Shown: positions 40,701 to 47,499 of the stretch, piece after piece
Layout of the letters: the number at the start of each line of letters is the position of its first letter
Numbering within the stretch: position 1 is the first letter of the stretch
Assembly (NCBI RefSeq): GCF_033958435.1
Contig: NC_134160.1
Location: 12,759,001 to 12,823,000, forward strand
DNA length: 64,000 nucleotides
DNA from: Carettochelys insculpta
Taxonomy: Eukaryota; Chordata; Testudines; Carettochelyidae
Direction: 5' to 3'
Program-made: the position numbers and the translations under genes
Notes under the pieces: model-generated
Told to the model about the DNA's origin: nothing
Databases searched by the model: none
What the model saw: only the letters and a program-made list of their open reading frames with translations

Positions 40701-43700
40701 GGGGGTCAGGAGCTGTAGCCTAAACTGACTCCCAAGACAGATGGAGGGACAAAGACATTCCAAAGCCAGCCCTTCACCGTGCCCCCCCATCCTCTGAAGA
40801 CAGGCATGGCAGTGCCAGAATCCATGGTCTGACCCCCTTCCTCCTTGGGACAGGCAAAAAAAAATCCTTCAGTTAAGGATGGGAGAAATGCCACATACAT
40901 CTTGTAGTATGCAATTAACCTTGTTCCTGGCTTATTTGTTCAAATCACTCAAACTTTGACATGCCTGATTTGGAATCTAGCAATTTTAGGGTCAAGAGAG
41001 CCCTGGCACTTTAAGTTTTATTAACAGACTAGGCAGAGAAGAAATTGTAGGGACTGCTGCACATGCTTCAATCCTGATATGCAAGGTTCCAGCAAGAGCA
41101 TGTAGGTTCAGTATTCAGGGCCCATTGAATCCTTAGGCCTTTAAAAGATTTTGAAAACAAGTTTAAAGCAAAGTCCAGCCCACTTTGCTATCCAGGAAAA
41201 TAATATTAACATCTTCCTATCAAAAACTCTGTTTCAGGACAGCTCTCTAGAACAGTGGTTCTCCAACTGCAGTTAAGACCCCAAAAGGATTACACGGCCA
41301 TTTGAATGGGGCCCTGGACCGAAGCCTGAGTCCCAGACTATTGGCAGACGCCAGAGGGGTTCAGACTGGGGTATCAGGTTACAGCCCCACCCATCCACCT
41401 TCCAGGGTTGAAGCCCTTAGACTTTGTGTGCCTGCCTTTCCCACCTCTCCCATGGCTATGGGGCTGTGTAGTAGTAATTTGTCAGCCTAAGGGAGTTCCA
41501 GTGCAATGAAATTTAAAAGCCCCTTGTCTAGATGATGTGGATATGTATCCCAATCCCATTCACCCTAAATGAAATCAATGGAAGATGTGGAGCACAAGGA
41601 ATGCAATGCAAGCTAAGGGCAATGATCTCCAATGCCAGCAAAGCAAAGATCCAGAGGCCTTGGTGGGATATGTAATGCAGATTGCCTGCTAGGAAACAAA
41701 ATAAAGCCTTCCGTGTATCACACTTAATCCAGCGCCTGAACTATGGCTGATGGACCACTGATGATCTGTAAGCCTGTATAGTGATAGCTTTCCTCATTCT
41801 GAGCAGCTAAATTACATTAAGATAAATATTCAGTATTTCCACAAATAAACAACTGTACTTGGCCACAAGGATGTTACTATAGAGGAGGTGTTGATCCATG
41901 AAATGCTACATCATGAGAAAGCCCAAGAATCCCTGATCTAGGCTAAACACCTAGCACCTGCACTCATTTGTAGTGAAAGCCGCATACACAGCAGTTAATT
42001 TAGAAGGTTCACTATCTAAGTACAAGTGAGCCTCCATATTCTGTGTCCCCCTAATTCAAGAATCCCTGTAGTACAGCCACTGACAGGTGGAGAAGGAAGA
42101 GGCTCTGTGCGCTGCTCCTCCCTCTCCCTGACAGCTGGGGAAACAGCACCAAACTGTACTTCCCCAGACACTTTTTCCTGCTGCTCCCATATTTGGGTTG
42201 GGGGAGGAACAGGGAAGTGCCTGGGAGCAGTAGGAATCAGAGCCATACGTGCCCCCAGGGACAGGATGCTGGGTAAATACCCCACACCCAGATGCCACTG
42301 CACCCTCTCTGGCCCAACAAATTCTCTTATCCCACATACCGTTTCCCAGGGCTGCTGGATTAAAGATGTTCAAGTGTATTACTCCACTACTAGATTCCTA
42401 ATTTATCTGAACTACATATAGTAAACTCTTAAAGGGGTACTAACTTGAAATCCAGGTAACTACAGAGACTGAAGGGTAGGAATGATTCCCCTGCCAATTT
42501 TTGTAGTTAACCATCTTCCTATTTTAAGGAATGGTTCTTTTAGGTTTGTTTGTATGTATGAAGCTTTCACAGTGTGGTGGAGGAACTGTCTTTCCAGGGC
42601 AGTGATTCTACAAAATACTTTCAAGTGTACACAGTAGAACTGGAAAATAGAATGTTCAAGTCCTTCAGTAACAGTAATCTTTAGAGTTATATGGTGCAAT
42701 AGTGGGCAAAAGACTGACACCCACCCTTAAAAAAAAAGATTGTACCTTAAGCCACCTTTAAACCAGCGAGGGGGACAAACCACCAATAACCTGATAATTA
42801 CCTTTAGCTAAGAAACTAACAAACCTTATACATAATCTACACTCCAGTCTATTTCCATGTGGTCCACTTATCTTGCTTGACAAGTAAAAACTTCAACACT
42901 CACCTCACTGAGCCCCAGAACCTACACCATGGTTTCCCCTACATTAAGAACCTAAGCTTGAATGGATGGCAAACTGATGCAAGAGCAAGACATAAAGGCT
43001 CCGGCTGGGGCACAATGTCAGTTACCAGAACTGCACCTGCAAGCAACCCCTATGCTAGAACTACTGCAAAGATCAGCAGTGACCTTCCCCAAATCCAAAG
43101 CAATGCCATCCATTAAGTGGTATCAATGGTGAAAGAAAATAGTGATACCATCATTGAGGACTGTCAGCCTCTAACAGAGAGACCATTTTGCATGGGTTAG
43201 GAAACGCTTTTGGAGGGAGACTCATGTAAAGGGTTACCCTAAGTTAAGGAAATTTCTAGCCATATGGACACAAGGAAAATACTTTAATAGGCACAGGATT
43301 ACTATGCATAGCCCATCACAGCCTGGGTTACCACCACTGAGAGGTGGAAGGAGGAAAAAAAGCGAGGACATAATATGTTTGGGGTTGATGGGAAGCCTAG
43401 GCTCAGGCAGTGAGAGAATCCAGACACCCGGGCCCTCTAGTCCTGGGCCCGAGGCTCGCGCCCCCCAACCTCGAGGCCGGGCAGGGAACCCAGCCGGCCT
43501 GGTTTCCCGCGTGGGCCAGACTCTGCACCGAGAGGCAGCGCGGCACCCCCCACCTGTCTGCGCCTGCGCACACAGGGCCCAACCTGAGCGCGCTCAGCGC
43601 GCGGACTGGTGAAAAGCGGGAAGCGCGGCTAGGCCGCGACGGCTCAGCCCTCCCCGGCCGGCCCCTCCGCGCAGCCCTCCCCGGCCGGCCCCGCCGCTCA

Positions 43701-43808
43701 CCCGTTCTTGAGATCCACCTCGAGGATCTTGCCGTAGCCCTTGAAGAAGCGCTCCACGTCCCGCTCACGGGCCTGGTAGCTGAGGCGGCCGATGTAGACC
43801 CGCGGCAT
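15906..43808 (-). CDS. SRSF4: Serine/arginine-rich splicing factor 4, six coding exons
   Basis: SRSF4 is a nuclear SR protein that binds exonic enhancers through its RRMs and recruits spliceosome parts through its phosphorylated RS tail. Coding exons on the minus strand are 43808-43702, 24950-24808, 23902-23790, 19139-18925, 17004-16915 and 16746-15906. All introns are GT-AG and the phases match, giving 1509 nt or 502 residues plus TAA. RRM1 has RNP2 VYIGRL (residues 4-9) and RNP1-like YGFVEF (37-42). The second, pseudo-RRM carries SWQDLKD (116-122). From about residue 180 to the end is an RS domain. The length is close to the roughly 494 residues I recall for human SRSF4, and the long RS tail separates it from SRSF6 and SRSF5. 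The start is chosen because it opens with the family N-terminus, has a purine at -3 and sits in a CpG island. I see no break in the reading frame. Confidence 0.96.
16915..17004 (-). CDS. SRSF4: SRSF4 coding exon 5
   Basis: This 90-nt exon is wholly RS-domain ([20 protein letters not shown] type). It has a CCTGTTTCAG acceptor and a GTATGT donor. It is a multiple of three, so skipping it would keep the frame. Confidence 0.92.
17130..17320. repeat. Ancient LINE/SINE relic in SRSF4 intron 4
   Basis: Words like CAAAGCATTTTACAGACTAT and GGGCTGCCATCCTGAAGCAG look like an old degraded interspersed repeat. The flanking frames on both strands have no domain. The family is uncertain. Confidence 0.3.
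18062..18894. mobile_element. hAT-type non-autonomous element in SRSF4 intron 4
   Basis: The left tip CAGTGTTCTCAAACTGGGGTC mirrors the right tip GTTGCTAAAATTTGAGAACC-ACTG, giving CAGTG(G)TTCTCAAA inverted ends of the hAT type. The interior is GC-rich and non-coding. No convincing 8-bp target duplication remains. It ends only 30 bp from exon 4. Confidence 0.6.
18925..19139 (-). CDS. SRSF4: SRSF4 coding exon 4
   Basis: This 215-nt exon opens with the Asp of SWQDLKD and encodes the rest of the pseudo-RRM ([14 protein letters not shown], then the [19 protein letters not shown] strand) and the first RS dipeptides. The acceptor is CTCCCAG and the donor GTATGT. Confidence 0.95.
19785..20711 (+). 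pseudogene. Penelope-like RT C-terminus and GIY-YIG endonuclease relic
   Basis: [24 protein letters not shown] text and [18 protein letters not shown] match the region after the RT in the copy at 60.6-62.2 kb. [13 protein letters not shown] and [20 protein letters not shown] match its Cys-rich linker and GIY-YIG nuclease. Several frameshifts and stops are present. Confidence 0.7.
20855..21120 (-). pseudogene. Second Penelope-like endonuclease fragment, inverted
   Basis: On the minus strand, [20 protein letters not shown] then [18 protein letters not shown] is a GIY-YIG nuclease piece in which the usual YIGQT is changed to YVEQN. The plus strand at 20855-20945 carries the TGATGAAGCGG..CTTATGGTCC tail. 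It is nested in or recombined with the larger PLE. Confidence 0.65.
22420..22565 (-). repeat. MIR/L2-type relic in intron 3
   Basis: CAATTTTACCAATAGAGAAA then CTAAGGCAAACGAATTAAGC is the reverse of the CTTGCCTCAGTTTCCC..TGTAAAAT tail of MIR/L2 repeats. Confidence 0.5.
23001..23244 (+). mobile_element. Truncated Penelope-like 3' end with 12-bp target duplication
   Basis: The insert 23013-23232 matches the 3' arm at 62305-62530 (TTGATTACTATTTTGGTTCT, GGTATGGCTATGGTCTGAAG). It is flanked by ACCAGTACCTCA (23001-23012) and ACCAGCACCTCA (23233-23244), 11 of 12 bases equal. It is a 5'-truncated insertion in SRSF4 intron 3. Confidence 0.8.
23790..23902 (-). CDS. SRSF4: SRSF4 coding exon 3
   Basis: This 113-nt exon encodes the tyrosine-rich linker ([15 protein letters not shown]) and the start of the pseudo-RRM up to Lys121 of SWQDLK. 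The acceptor is CCTAAAG and the donor GTAGGG. Intron 3 is phase 0 and is filled by Penelope-like repeats. Confidence 0.95.
24350..24479 (-). other. SRSF4: Candidate poison exon in SRSF4 intron 2
   Basis: In AT-rich intron 2 there is a 130-nt block of balanced composition. It has a possible acceptor (CTAAG before 24479) and a good donor (GTGAGG, 24349-24344). Spliced to exon 2 (phase 1), it reads 24 codons and then TGA at 24405-24403, about 53 nt before its own donor, and its length is not a multiple of three. Regulated poison exons are known in SR-protein genes, but this one is inferred from sequence alone and the exact ends are uncertain. Confidence 0.45.
24808..24950 (-). CDS. SRSF4: SRSF4 coding exon 2
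   Basis: This 143-nt exon finishes RRM1, including the RNP1 strand YGFVEFDD, and starts the Gly/Arg/Ser linker. The acceptor is CTCCTAG and the donor GTAAGC. It ends with one base of Ser84, so intron 2 is phase 1. Confidence 0.95.
25200..25330 (+). repeat. MIR-like SINE relic
   Basis: CAAGACCTGGGTTCCATTCT, TTTTGTCACAGGCTTAGC and TTAGGTAATCTCTCAGGCTC keep the B-box and conserved tail order of MIR elements. Confidence 0.5.
25487..25765. mobile_element. Harbinger-type MITE relic
   Basis: It starts GGGCAGGTCTACACTATG, contains internal inverted words (GGAGGTTGATCCTCC and GATCAACC blocks) and ends in a degraded GTGTAAATGTACTG stretch. GGTCTACACTA tips match those of the Harbinger elements at 50.8 and 52.0 kb. 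The right end is unclear. Confidence 0.4.
26640..26765 (-). repeat. MIR-like relic, reverse orientation
   Basis: ATTTTATAAATGGAAAAACT, AAGGCAATGAGATAACATAC and CAGGGTCACGTAGC..AACAAAG is the reverse complement of the standard MIR 3' half. Confidence 0.55.
28372..28462 (+). mobile_element. Penelope-like 3' tail
   Basis: CCTGATGAAGTGGGTCTCTA, GAAAGCTTATGCTCC and CTGTTAGTCTATAAGGTGCC belong to the second PLE tail family. It may be flanked by CACCAT on both sides, but the duplication is weak. Confidence 0.65.
29668..29691 (+). repeat. Poly-A tract
   Basis: About 20 uninterrupted A bases lie just upstream of a 62-bp sequence that recurs at 31.24 kb. Confidence 0.7.
31277..31405. mobile_element. 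113-bp insertion with 8-bp target duplication
   Basis: CATCTCAG occurs at 31277-31284 and 31398-31405. A related sequence near 29715-29785 lacks the 113 bp between them and reads straight through from CCCAGAGCT to CAGCATATCA. An 8-bp duplication suggests a hAT-type event, though the tips are not clear. Confidence 0.5.
31680..31735. mobile_element. hAT-type right-end fragment
   Basis: GGTGTTCCATGGTCTCAAAA then AGTTTAAGAAACACTGG resembles a common hAT right terminus (inverse of CAGTGTTTCTCAAACTTTTT). The left end was not found. Confidence 0.4.
32755..32895 (-). repeat. MIR/L2-like relic, reverse orientation
   Basis: CCCCATTTTTCAGCTGAGGA then AACCGAGGTAATGAGACTGA is the reversed MIR/L2 tail. 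AGCCAACGCCAGAGTCAGAA continues it. Confidence 0.55.
32948..33105. mobile_element. Compact inverted pair of Penelope-like tails
   Basis: The left arm (AACAAAAAAGCTG, AGTACTTTAAAGACTAATAA, GATGATCTTTCATGGGACAG) is followed by a right arm with the same 3' end in inverse (TGTTAGTCTTTAAAGTACTA, GACTGCTTTTGTGTTTG). There is no coding sequence between them. Confidence 0.6.
33770..34055. mobile_element. hAT-type element related to the 6.4-kb copy
   Basis: ACACATGTGGCAAACTGGACACCATGGTGTGGC parallels the left end at 6.43 kb, and the right end AGACACCACTG is the inverse of CAGTGGTGTCT. The interior is GC-rich and non-coding. Confidence 0.45.
34100..34215. mobile_element. Penelope-like tail pair, third family
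   Basis: TAACTAAGTTAGTCTGTTTC then AGTGAGTTCTAGCTCACAAAAGC and TATTAGCCTTTAAGGGGTCC keeps the two-arm layout of the other compact pairs with different sequence. Both arms are degraded. Confidence 0.4.
39264..39886. mobile_element. TA-flanked non-autonomous DNA transposon (Tc1/mariner superfamily, pogo/Tigger-like)
   Basis: Inverted tips CACTCAACCCTTGTTATATG (left) and CACTCATCCCTCATTAAATG (right, inverted) are flanked by TA on both sides (39262-39263 and 39887-39888). There is no transposase. The middle is a degenerate G-rich minisatellite. Superfamily is inferred from the TA duplication and the tip style. Confidence 0.6.
39440..39775 (+). repeat. Degenerate G-rich minisatellite, period about 42-48 bp
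   Basis: GCAGGTTGGG / GTGGGTTGAG starts recur near 39536, 39580, 39628, 39670, 39711 and 39751, each followed by TCCATGGGG- or TGCAGGGCTG-like text. It lies within the TA-flanked transposon. Long frames on both strands here are repeat artefacts. Confidence 0.6.
40079..40194 (+). mobile_element. Penelope-like 3' tail with 11-bp target duplication
   Basis: The tail (CTGATGAAGTTGGTCTTTGC, GGAAGCTTATGCTCC, CATTAGTCTATAATGTG) lies between GACAAGAGGGA (40079-40089) and GACAGGAGGGA (40184-40194), 10 of 11 bases equal. Confidence 0.75.
41256..41510 (+). mobile_element. hAT-type element, left end
   Basis: CAGTGGTTCTCCAACTGCAG, then GACCCCAAAAGGATTAC and ATGGGGCCCTGGACC match the CAGTG(G)TTCTCAAACT...GGGACCCC style of reptile hAT elements. 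The right end was not identified. Confidence 0.45.
43702..43808 (-). CDS. SRSF4: SRSF4 coding exon 1
   Basis: It encodes residues 1-35 plus two bases of Gly36, covering RNP2 and helix 1 of RRM1. It ends in AACGG before a GTGAGC donor. The codons are very GC-rich, as expected inside the CpG island. The 18.75-kb intron 1 follows. Confidence 0.95.
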
Positions 43809-43955
43809 CTCCCCGCCTCGCTCCCTCCCTCACCGCGAGCGGTGGCACCAGCTGACTCAGCGCGGGGGGGGGCAAGGGGCAAGCTGCGCGGGGCGATGGC
43901 GCCGTAACGCGCATGGGCTACGTCATGCCGCCGCTCCGCAGCAGGGCGGGCCGGG

Positions 43956-43963
43956 TGACGTCA
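43956..43963. promoter_or_regulatory. Consensus CRE (TGACGTCA)
   Basis: A perfect palindromic CREB/ATF site lies about 150 bp upstream of the SRSF4 ATG. A second CRE-like half-site (TACGTCA) lies near 43919. The position fits a functional core promoter element, but binding is not shown. Confidence 0.6.
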
Positions 43964-43984
43964 CATCAGACACCGCCCTCGAAA

Positions 43985-44021
43985 CACTTCCTGATGCCGG
44001 GGCGGGGCATGAGGGCACGTG
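43985..44021. promoter_or_regulatory. ETS motif, GC box and E-box cluster
   Basis: CACTTCCTG (ETS, reading CAGGAAGTG on the SRSF4 strand), GGGGCGGGG (Sp/KLF) and GGCACGTGAC (E-box) follow each other within 40 bp. Further E-box-like words TCATGTGAC (about 44056) and TCACGTGGC (44158-44166) lie upstream. Confidence 0.5.
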
Positions 44022-44364
44022 ACACTCGGGATCGCGGCGAGACGCGTTGGCTTGGTCATGTGACACATTGAGCCGCTTGGTCGAGGGTGGCCTGTGCCAC
44101 TGGGCAAGTGCCTGTAGTGCGGCGTTCTGGATGCCATGGCGACGGGAGGTGAATTGGTCACGTGGCACAGGGGAACCACCCCCCACCCGCGCGGTGAAGG
44201 CCAGGCAGCACCTGACGCACGCCGATTCTTCTGGTGCTGAGAGCAGCGTGGGCGCGCGTACGTACTAATCAGTGCTTTGCTGCTAGAGCTGAGCAGGCAG
44301 CTCCCGGTTTGGCAGGGCGGAGCACTGGCACCGGCAGCTGCTAGGAACTGAGGCTCAGCACCTC

Positions 44365-44985
44365 CTTCATTAGAAATAAAGCAAGGGCTGGAGCACGTGG
44401 CCTGCGGGAAGAGACTGAGGGATTTGGGCTTATTTGTTTTGCAGAAGGGAAGCGTGAGGGGCGATTTAAAAGCAGTGTTCAGCTTCCTGAAAGGGGGCCT
44501 TAAAGAGGCTGAAAAGCGGCTGTTCCCAGTGGTGACAGATGGCAGAACAAGGAGTAATGGTCTGAAGTCACAGAGGGAGAGGTGTAGGTTGGATATTCAG
44601 AAAAAAATTTACCAGGAGGTTGAATAGTAACAGAGAGGGAGCCGTGCGAGTCTATGTACGATCAAAACAAAAAAGCAGTAAAGTAGCACTTTAAAGACTA
44701 ACAAAATAATTTATTAGGTGCCCACAAAAGCTCACCTAATAAATTATTTTGGTAGTCTTTAAAGTGCTACTTTACTGCTTTTTTGTTTTTACCAGGAGGC
44801 TGCTGAAGCACTGGAATGCGTTACCAAGAGAGATGGTGGAATTTCCATCTCCAGATTTTTAAGTCCTGGCTTGACGAGGTCCTGGCTGGGATGATTTAGT
44901 TGGGGTTGATCCTGGTTTGGCCAGAGGGCTGGACTCAATGACCTCCTGAGGTCTCTTCCAGCCCTAGGATTCAGTTATGTAATTC
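44365..44985 (+). mobile_element. CR1 LINE 3' end, interrupted
   Basis: The 5' part (44365-44622: TTGTTTTGCAGAAGGGAAGC, TTAAAGAGGCTGAAAAGC) and the 3' part (44803-44985: GGAATTTCCATCTCCAGATT, CTGGACTCAATGACCTCCTG, TCTCTTCCAGCCC) form a continuous CR1 RT tail and 3' UTR. A PLE dimer has landed in the middle. Confidence 0.8.
44611..44802. mobile_element. 168-bp inverted Penelope-like dimer with 12-bp target duplication
   Basis: The insert is 44623-44790, flanked by ACCAGGAGGTTG (44611-44622) and ACCAGGAGGCTG (44791-44802). It consists only of two 3' ends head to head, meeting near 44720: GTAGCACTTTAAAGACTAAC..AATTTATTAGGTG then the inverse CACCTAATAAATTATTTTGG. The left arm keeps the full 3' end, the right arm stops at the T-rich run. 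Confidence 0.85.
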
Positions 44986-45129
44986 TTCCATTTCTGGAGA
45001 CTTAATGTGTATGGTACAGAAAATATTGCAGAAATCCTAATGGGCTTATGTAAATTTCATGAAAATCAGTAGCAAAAGCCCCATTGACTTCAGAGGCTCT
45101 CATTCAGTTCCTAAGTCACACTAATGATT

Positions 45130-45178
45130 AACAAAACAAAACAGCAGTCATGTAGCACTTTAAAGATTAACAATAATT
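45130..45178. mobile_element. Penelope-like arm, left part (split by LTR)
   Basis: AACAAAACAAAACAGCAGTC, TGTAGCACTTTAAAGATTAA, CAATAATT is the outer part of a PLE 3' end. The next part of the same sequence resumes at 50327. Confidence 0.7.
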
Positions 45179-46299
45179 TGTAACCCTTCTATTAACGCCA
45201 GGTGCCTGCCAGAAGGGCCGGGTTCATCTCTTAGGGGGGTTTCCTGTCAAGGATACAACCAACCGGCTCGAGCCCCCACCCACTGGCCTGGCACAATCTC
45301 ACCCCACTTGCTGGGTGCCTGTAAGGCAGTTCTCCCCCACACTCGCAAGCACAGAGTCTAAGATAGAAATAGCTTATTTAATGACAATAACCTACCCCAA
45401 GTTTACAGTGACAGATGCAGTATATCTAAGCAAAGGAGAGACAAACCCCTTTAACAAGATACCATCTTGTTATGTATGGGGTGTACACAGAGGGGTAGTA
45501 CCTCTGTTGGAGGGACTTGTCGTACCCCTTCGGGGGTAGTCCGTTCACTTTGGTCCCCGTCTGTCACTCAGCTCTCACTTGTGGCTCCAAGTAGCTGCAG
45601 CGTGCGTAGCGGCCACACCCTGGGCAACAGCTTTGACAGGCTGGCCAAACCAGGTGAGTGTAACCGATGGGGCTCAAACCCTCGGTGAATTTTCGGATGT
45701 GCCTACGCAGCATGTAAAGTCAGTTCCAGTGGACTGCGTGGAAGAAATCATTTAGATCCAACGGCCAAGAAGGCAGTTCTGCAACACTTTGTGGAAAGCG
45801 AAGGGCTTGACAAGGCACGAAAGACGTCAAGGCCATCCACTGCAACCAAAGAAATTACCAGTCATGACGATTCTACGTACCACTGGTGCCTGGCTTCCAA
45901 AGTCGAGAGAGTGGGATTGCTCCCATGCAACGGCTCTACCACTGAAAAAGCTTTCATGCACAGGTCCTGTGCAAATCATCATATCATCACATCACCCAAG
46001 TCCTGCAGCGATGGGGGAGGGGCGAAGCGATAGGTGGAGGTTACCACTGGGAGTCGTAGTCCCAATCCCGCACGTAGGCGGCCTGTGGACAAGTGGTCAT
46101 CCAGCTCTGTACCTGGGGCAGCAGAGTTGCCCAGCAACATCCCAGGCGTCTGAGCAGTCCTCTTTAGGACGGCACTGCTCACCCTAGTGAGGGATGGGCC
46201 TAGAAAAGGTGGCCTAAAAATTTCCTGCCCTACAACAATAACTGGCCAACAAGCCACGGCTGGTAGTTCAACCCTACTTCCGGTCAAAACCAAAAGAAA

Positions 46300-47080
46300 A
46301 ATTTGAGAAAACTTACCATTGGTGTACAGAATGTTTGTACTCTCATGGATCGAGAAGCTGTTGCAAGACCTGAGAGAAGGACAGCTCTCATTGCTCGTGA
46401 ACTAGCCCACTATAACATCAATATAGCAGCATTAAGTGAAACAAGATTGGCTGGGTATCTTGAGTGAACCAGGAAGTGGTTATACCTTCTTCTGGAAGGG
46501 TAAGACTGAGACAGAGGATAGAATCCATGGAGTCGGTCTGGCAATAAAAACCTCATTGGTGTGTCAACTCCCAGACCTTCCAGTGGGTATCAATGAAGAT
46601 TGCTGAAACTACGCTTCCCACTAAATGCCAAACATCATGCCACCATCATCAGTGCATATGTGCCCACTCTAACATGCCCTGACAACTCAAAGGAACAAAT
46701 CTATGAAGATCTTGATGGACTGATCAAGGCCACACCTGCAACAGACAAACTACTCCGACTTGGAGATTTCAATGCCCGAGTCCGGGCTGACAACAAGAAC
46801 TGGGCCAAATGGTGTAGGCAAAATGAACAACAATGGACTACTCCTTTTGAGCCTTTGTTCTGAAAATGACCTGACTATTACCAACATGCTGTTCCGATAA
46901 GCGGATAAATACAAAACAACGTGGACGCACCCTAGGTCTAAACGGTGGCATCTGATAGATTACGCCAATGTCAGAAGGCGAGACATCCGAGATGTACTGA
47001 TCATCAGAGTAATGTGAGGTGCAGAGTGCTGGACAGATCACAGATTAGTCAGGATATCTCTTCAACTTTACATCGCTCCC
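46300..47080 (+). pseudogene. LINE endonuclease domain (broken)
   Basis: LTIGVQNVCTLMDREA and ALSETRL near the start, IISAYVPTLTCPDNSKEQ and LLRLGDFNARV at 46640-46790, then RWHLIDYA- and TDHRLV-like text by 47040 follow the order of an exonuclease/endonuclease/phosphatase fold nuclease (GDFN, DH). Several frameshifts and an in-frame TGA. Confidence 0.7.
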
Positions 47081-47499
47081 TCTTGGCACAAATGCCTTAA
47101 GCATGTGCAACCTGCTTTTAACATAGCCAAACTGAAGGATGCCCAATGTTTAAACAATTTTCAGAAGAGTCTCGATGACAAATTAACATCTCACGGTCAA
47201 CTGATTGGTTCTGTAACCGAAAAGTGGGATCAGTTCAAGCAGATAGTGACTGACACAGCAATAACATCGCTTTGATCAAAGAAAAGAATACATCAGGATT
47301 GGTTCGATGAGAACCAAGAAGAAATATGTTCAGCACCGGAAGTAAAGAGAAAAGCCTTTATTGAATGGCAGAATGACCCCTCCTCAGCCTCCAAACGGGA
47401 CCATTTCAAGCACCTTCAGAGCAAAACACAGAAAGACCTCCATCACATACAAGAGAGCTGGTGGGAGAGCAAAGCCAAACAAATTGAGCACTGTGTTGA

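Larger units (their letters stand above)
24951..43701 (-). other. SRSF4: SRSF4 intron 1 (18.75 kb)
   Basis: AT-rich, with a MITE (25.49 kb), MIR-like relics (25.2, 26.64 and 32.75 kb), PLE tails and inverted pairs (28.4, 32.95, 34.1 and 40.1 kb), hAT-type pieces (31.7, 33.8 and 41.26 kb), a poly-A tract (29.67 kb) and a TA-flanked element with a minisatellite (39.3 kb). No other exon recognised. Short frames along it look random. Confidence 0.8.
43430..44260. promoter_or_regulatory. SRSF4: CpG island and SRSF4 promoter
   Basis: CpG dinucleotides are dense here and scarce in the surrounding DNA. The island covers coding exon 1 and roughly 450 bp upstream of the ATG at 43808. It has no obvious TATA box. 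It contains a palindromic CRE, an ETS site, a GC box and CACGTG E-boxes, all consistent with a housekeeping CpG promoter. No recognisable gene starts on the opposite side. Confidence 0.8.

Noticed and set aside
40301..40790. Overlapping 100-140 codon frames on both strands
   Set aside because: Pro-rich GC-rich stretch in SRSF4 intron 1 with open frames on both strands at once, typical of composition rather than coding.
43403..43907. 159- and 165-codon frames across the CpG island
   Set aside because: High GC removes stops by chance. One overlaps SRSF4 exon 1 in the wrong frame and neither resembles a protein.
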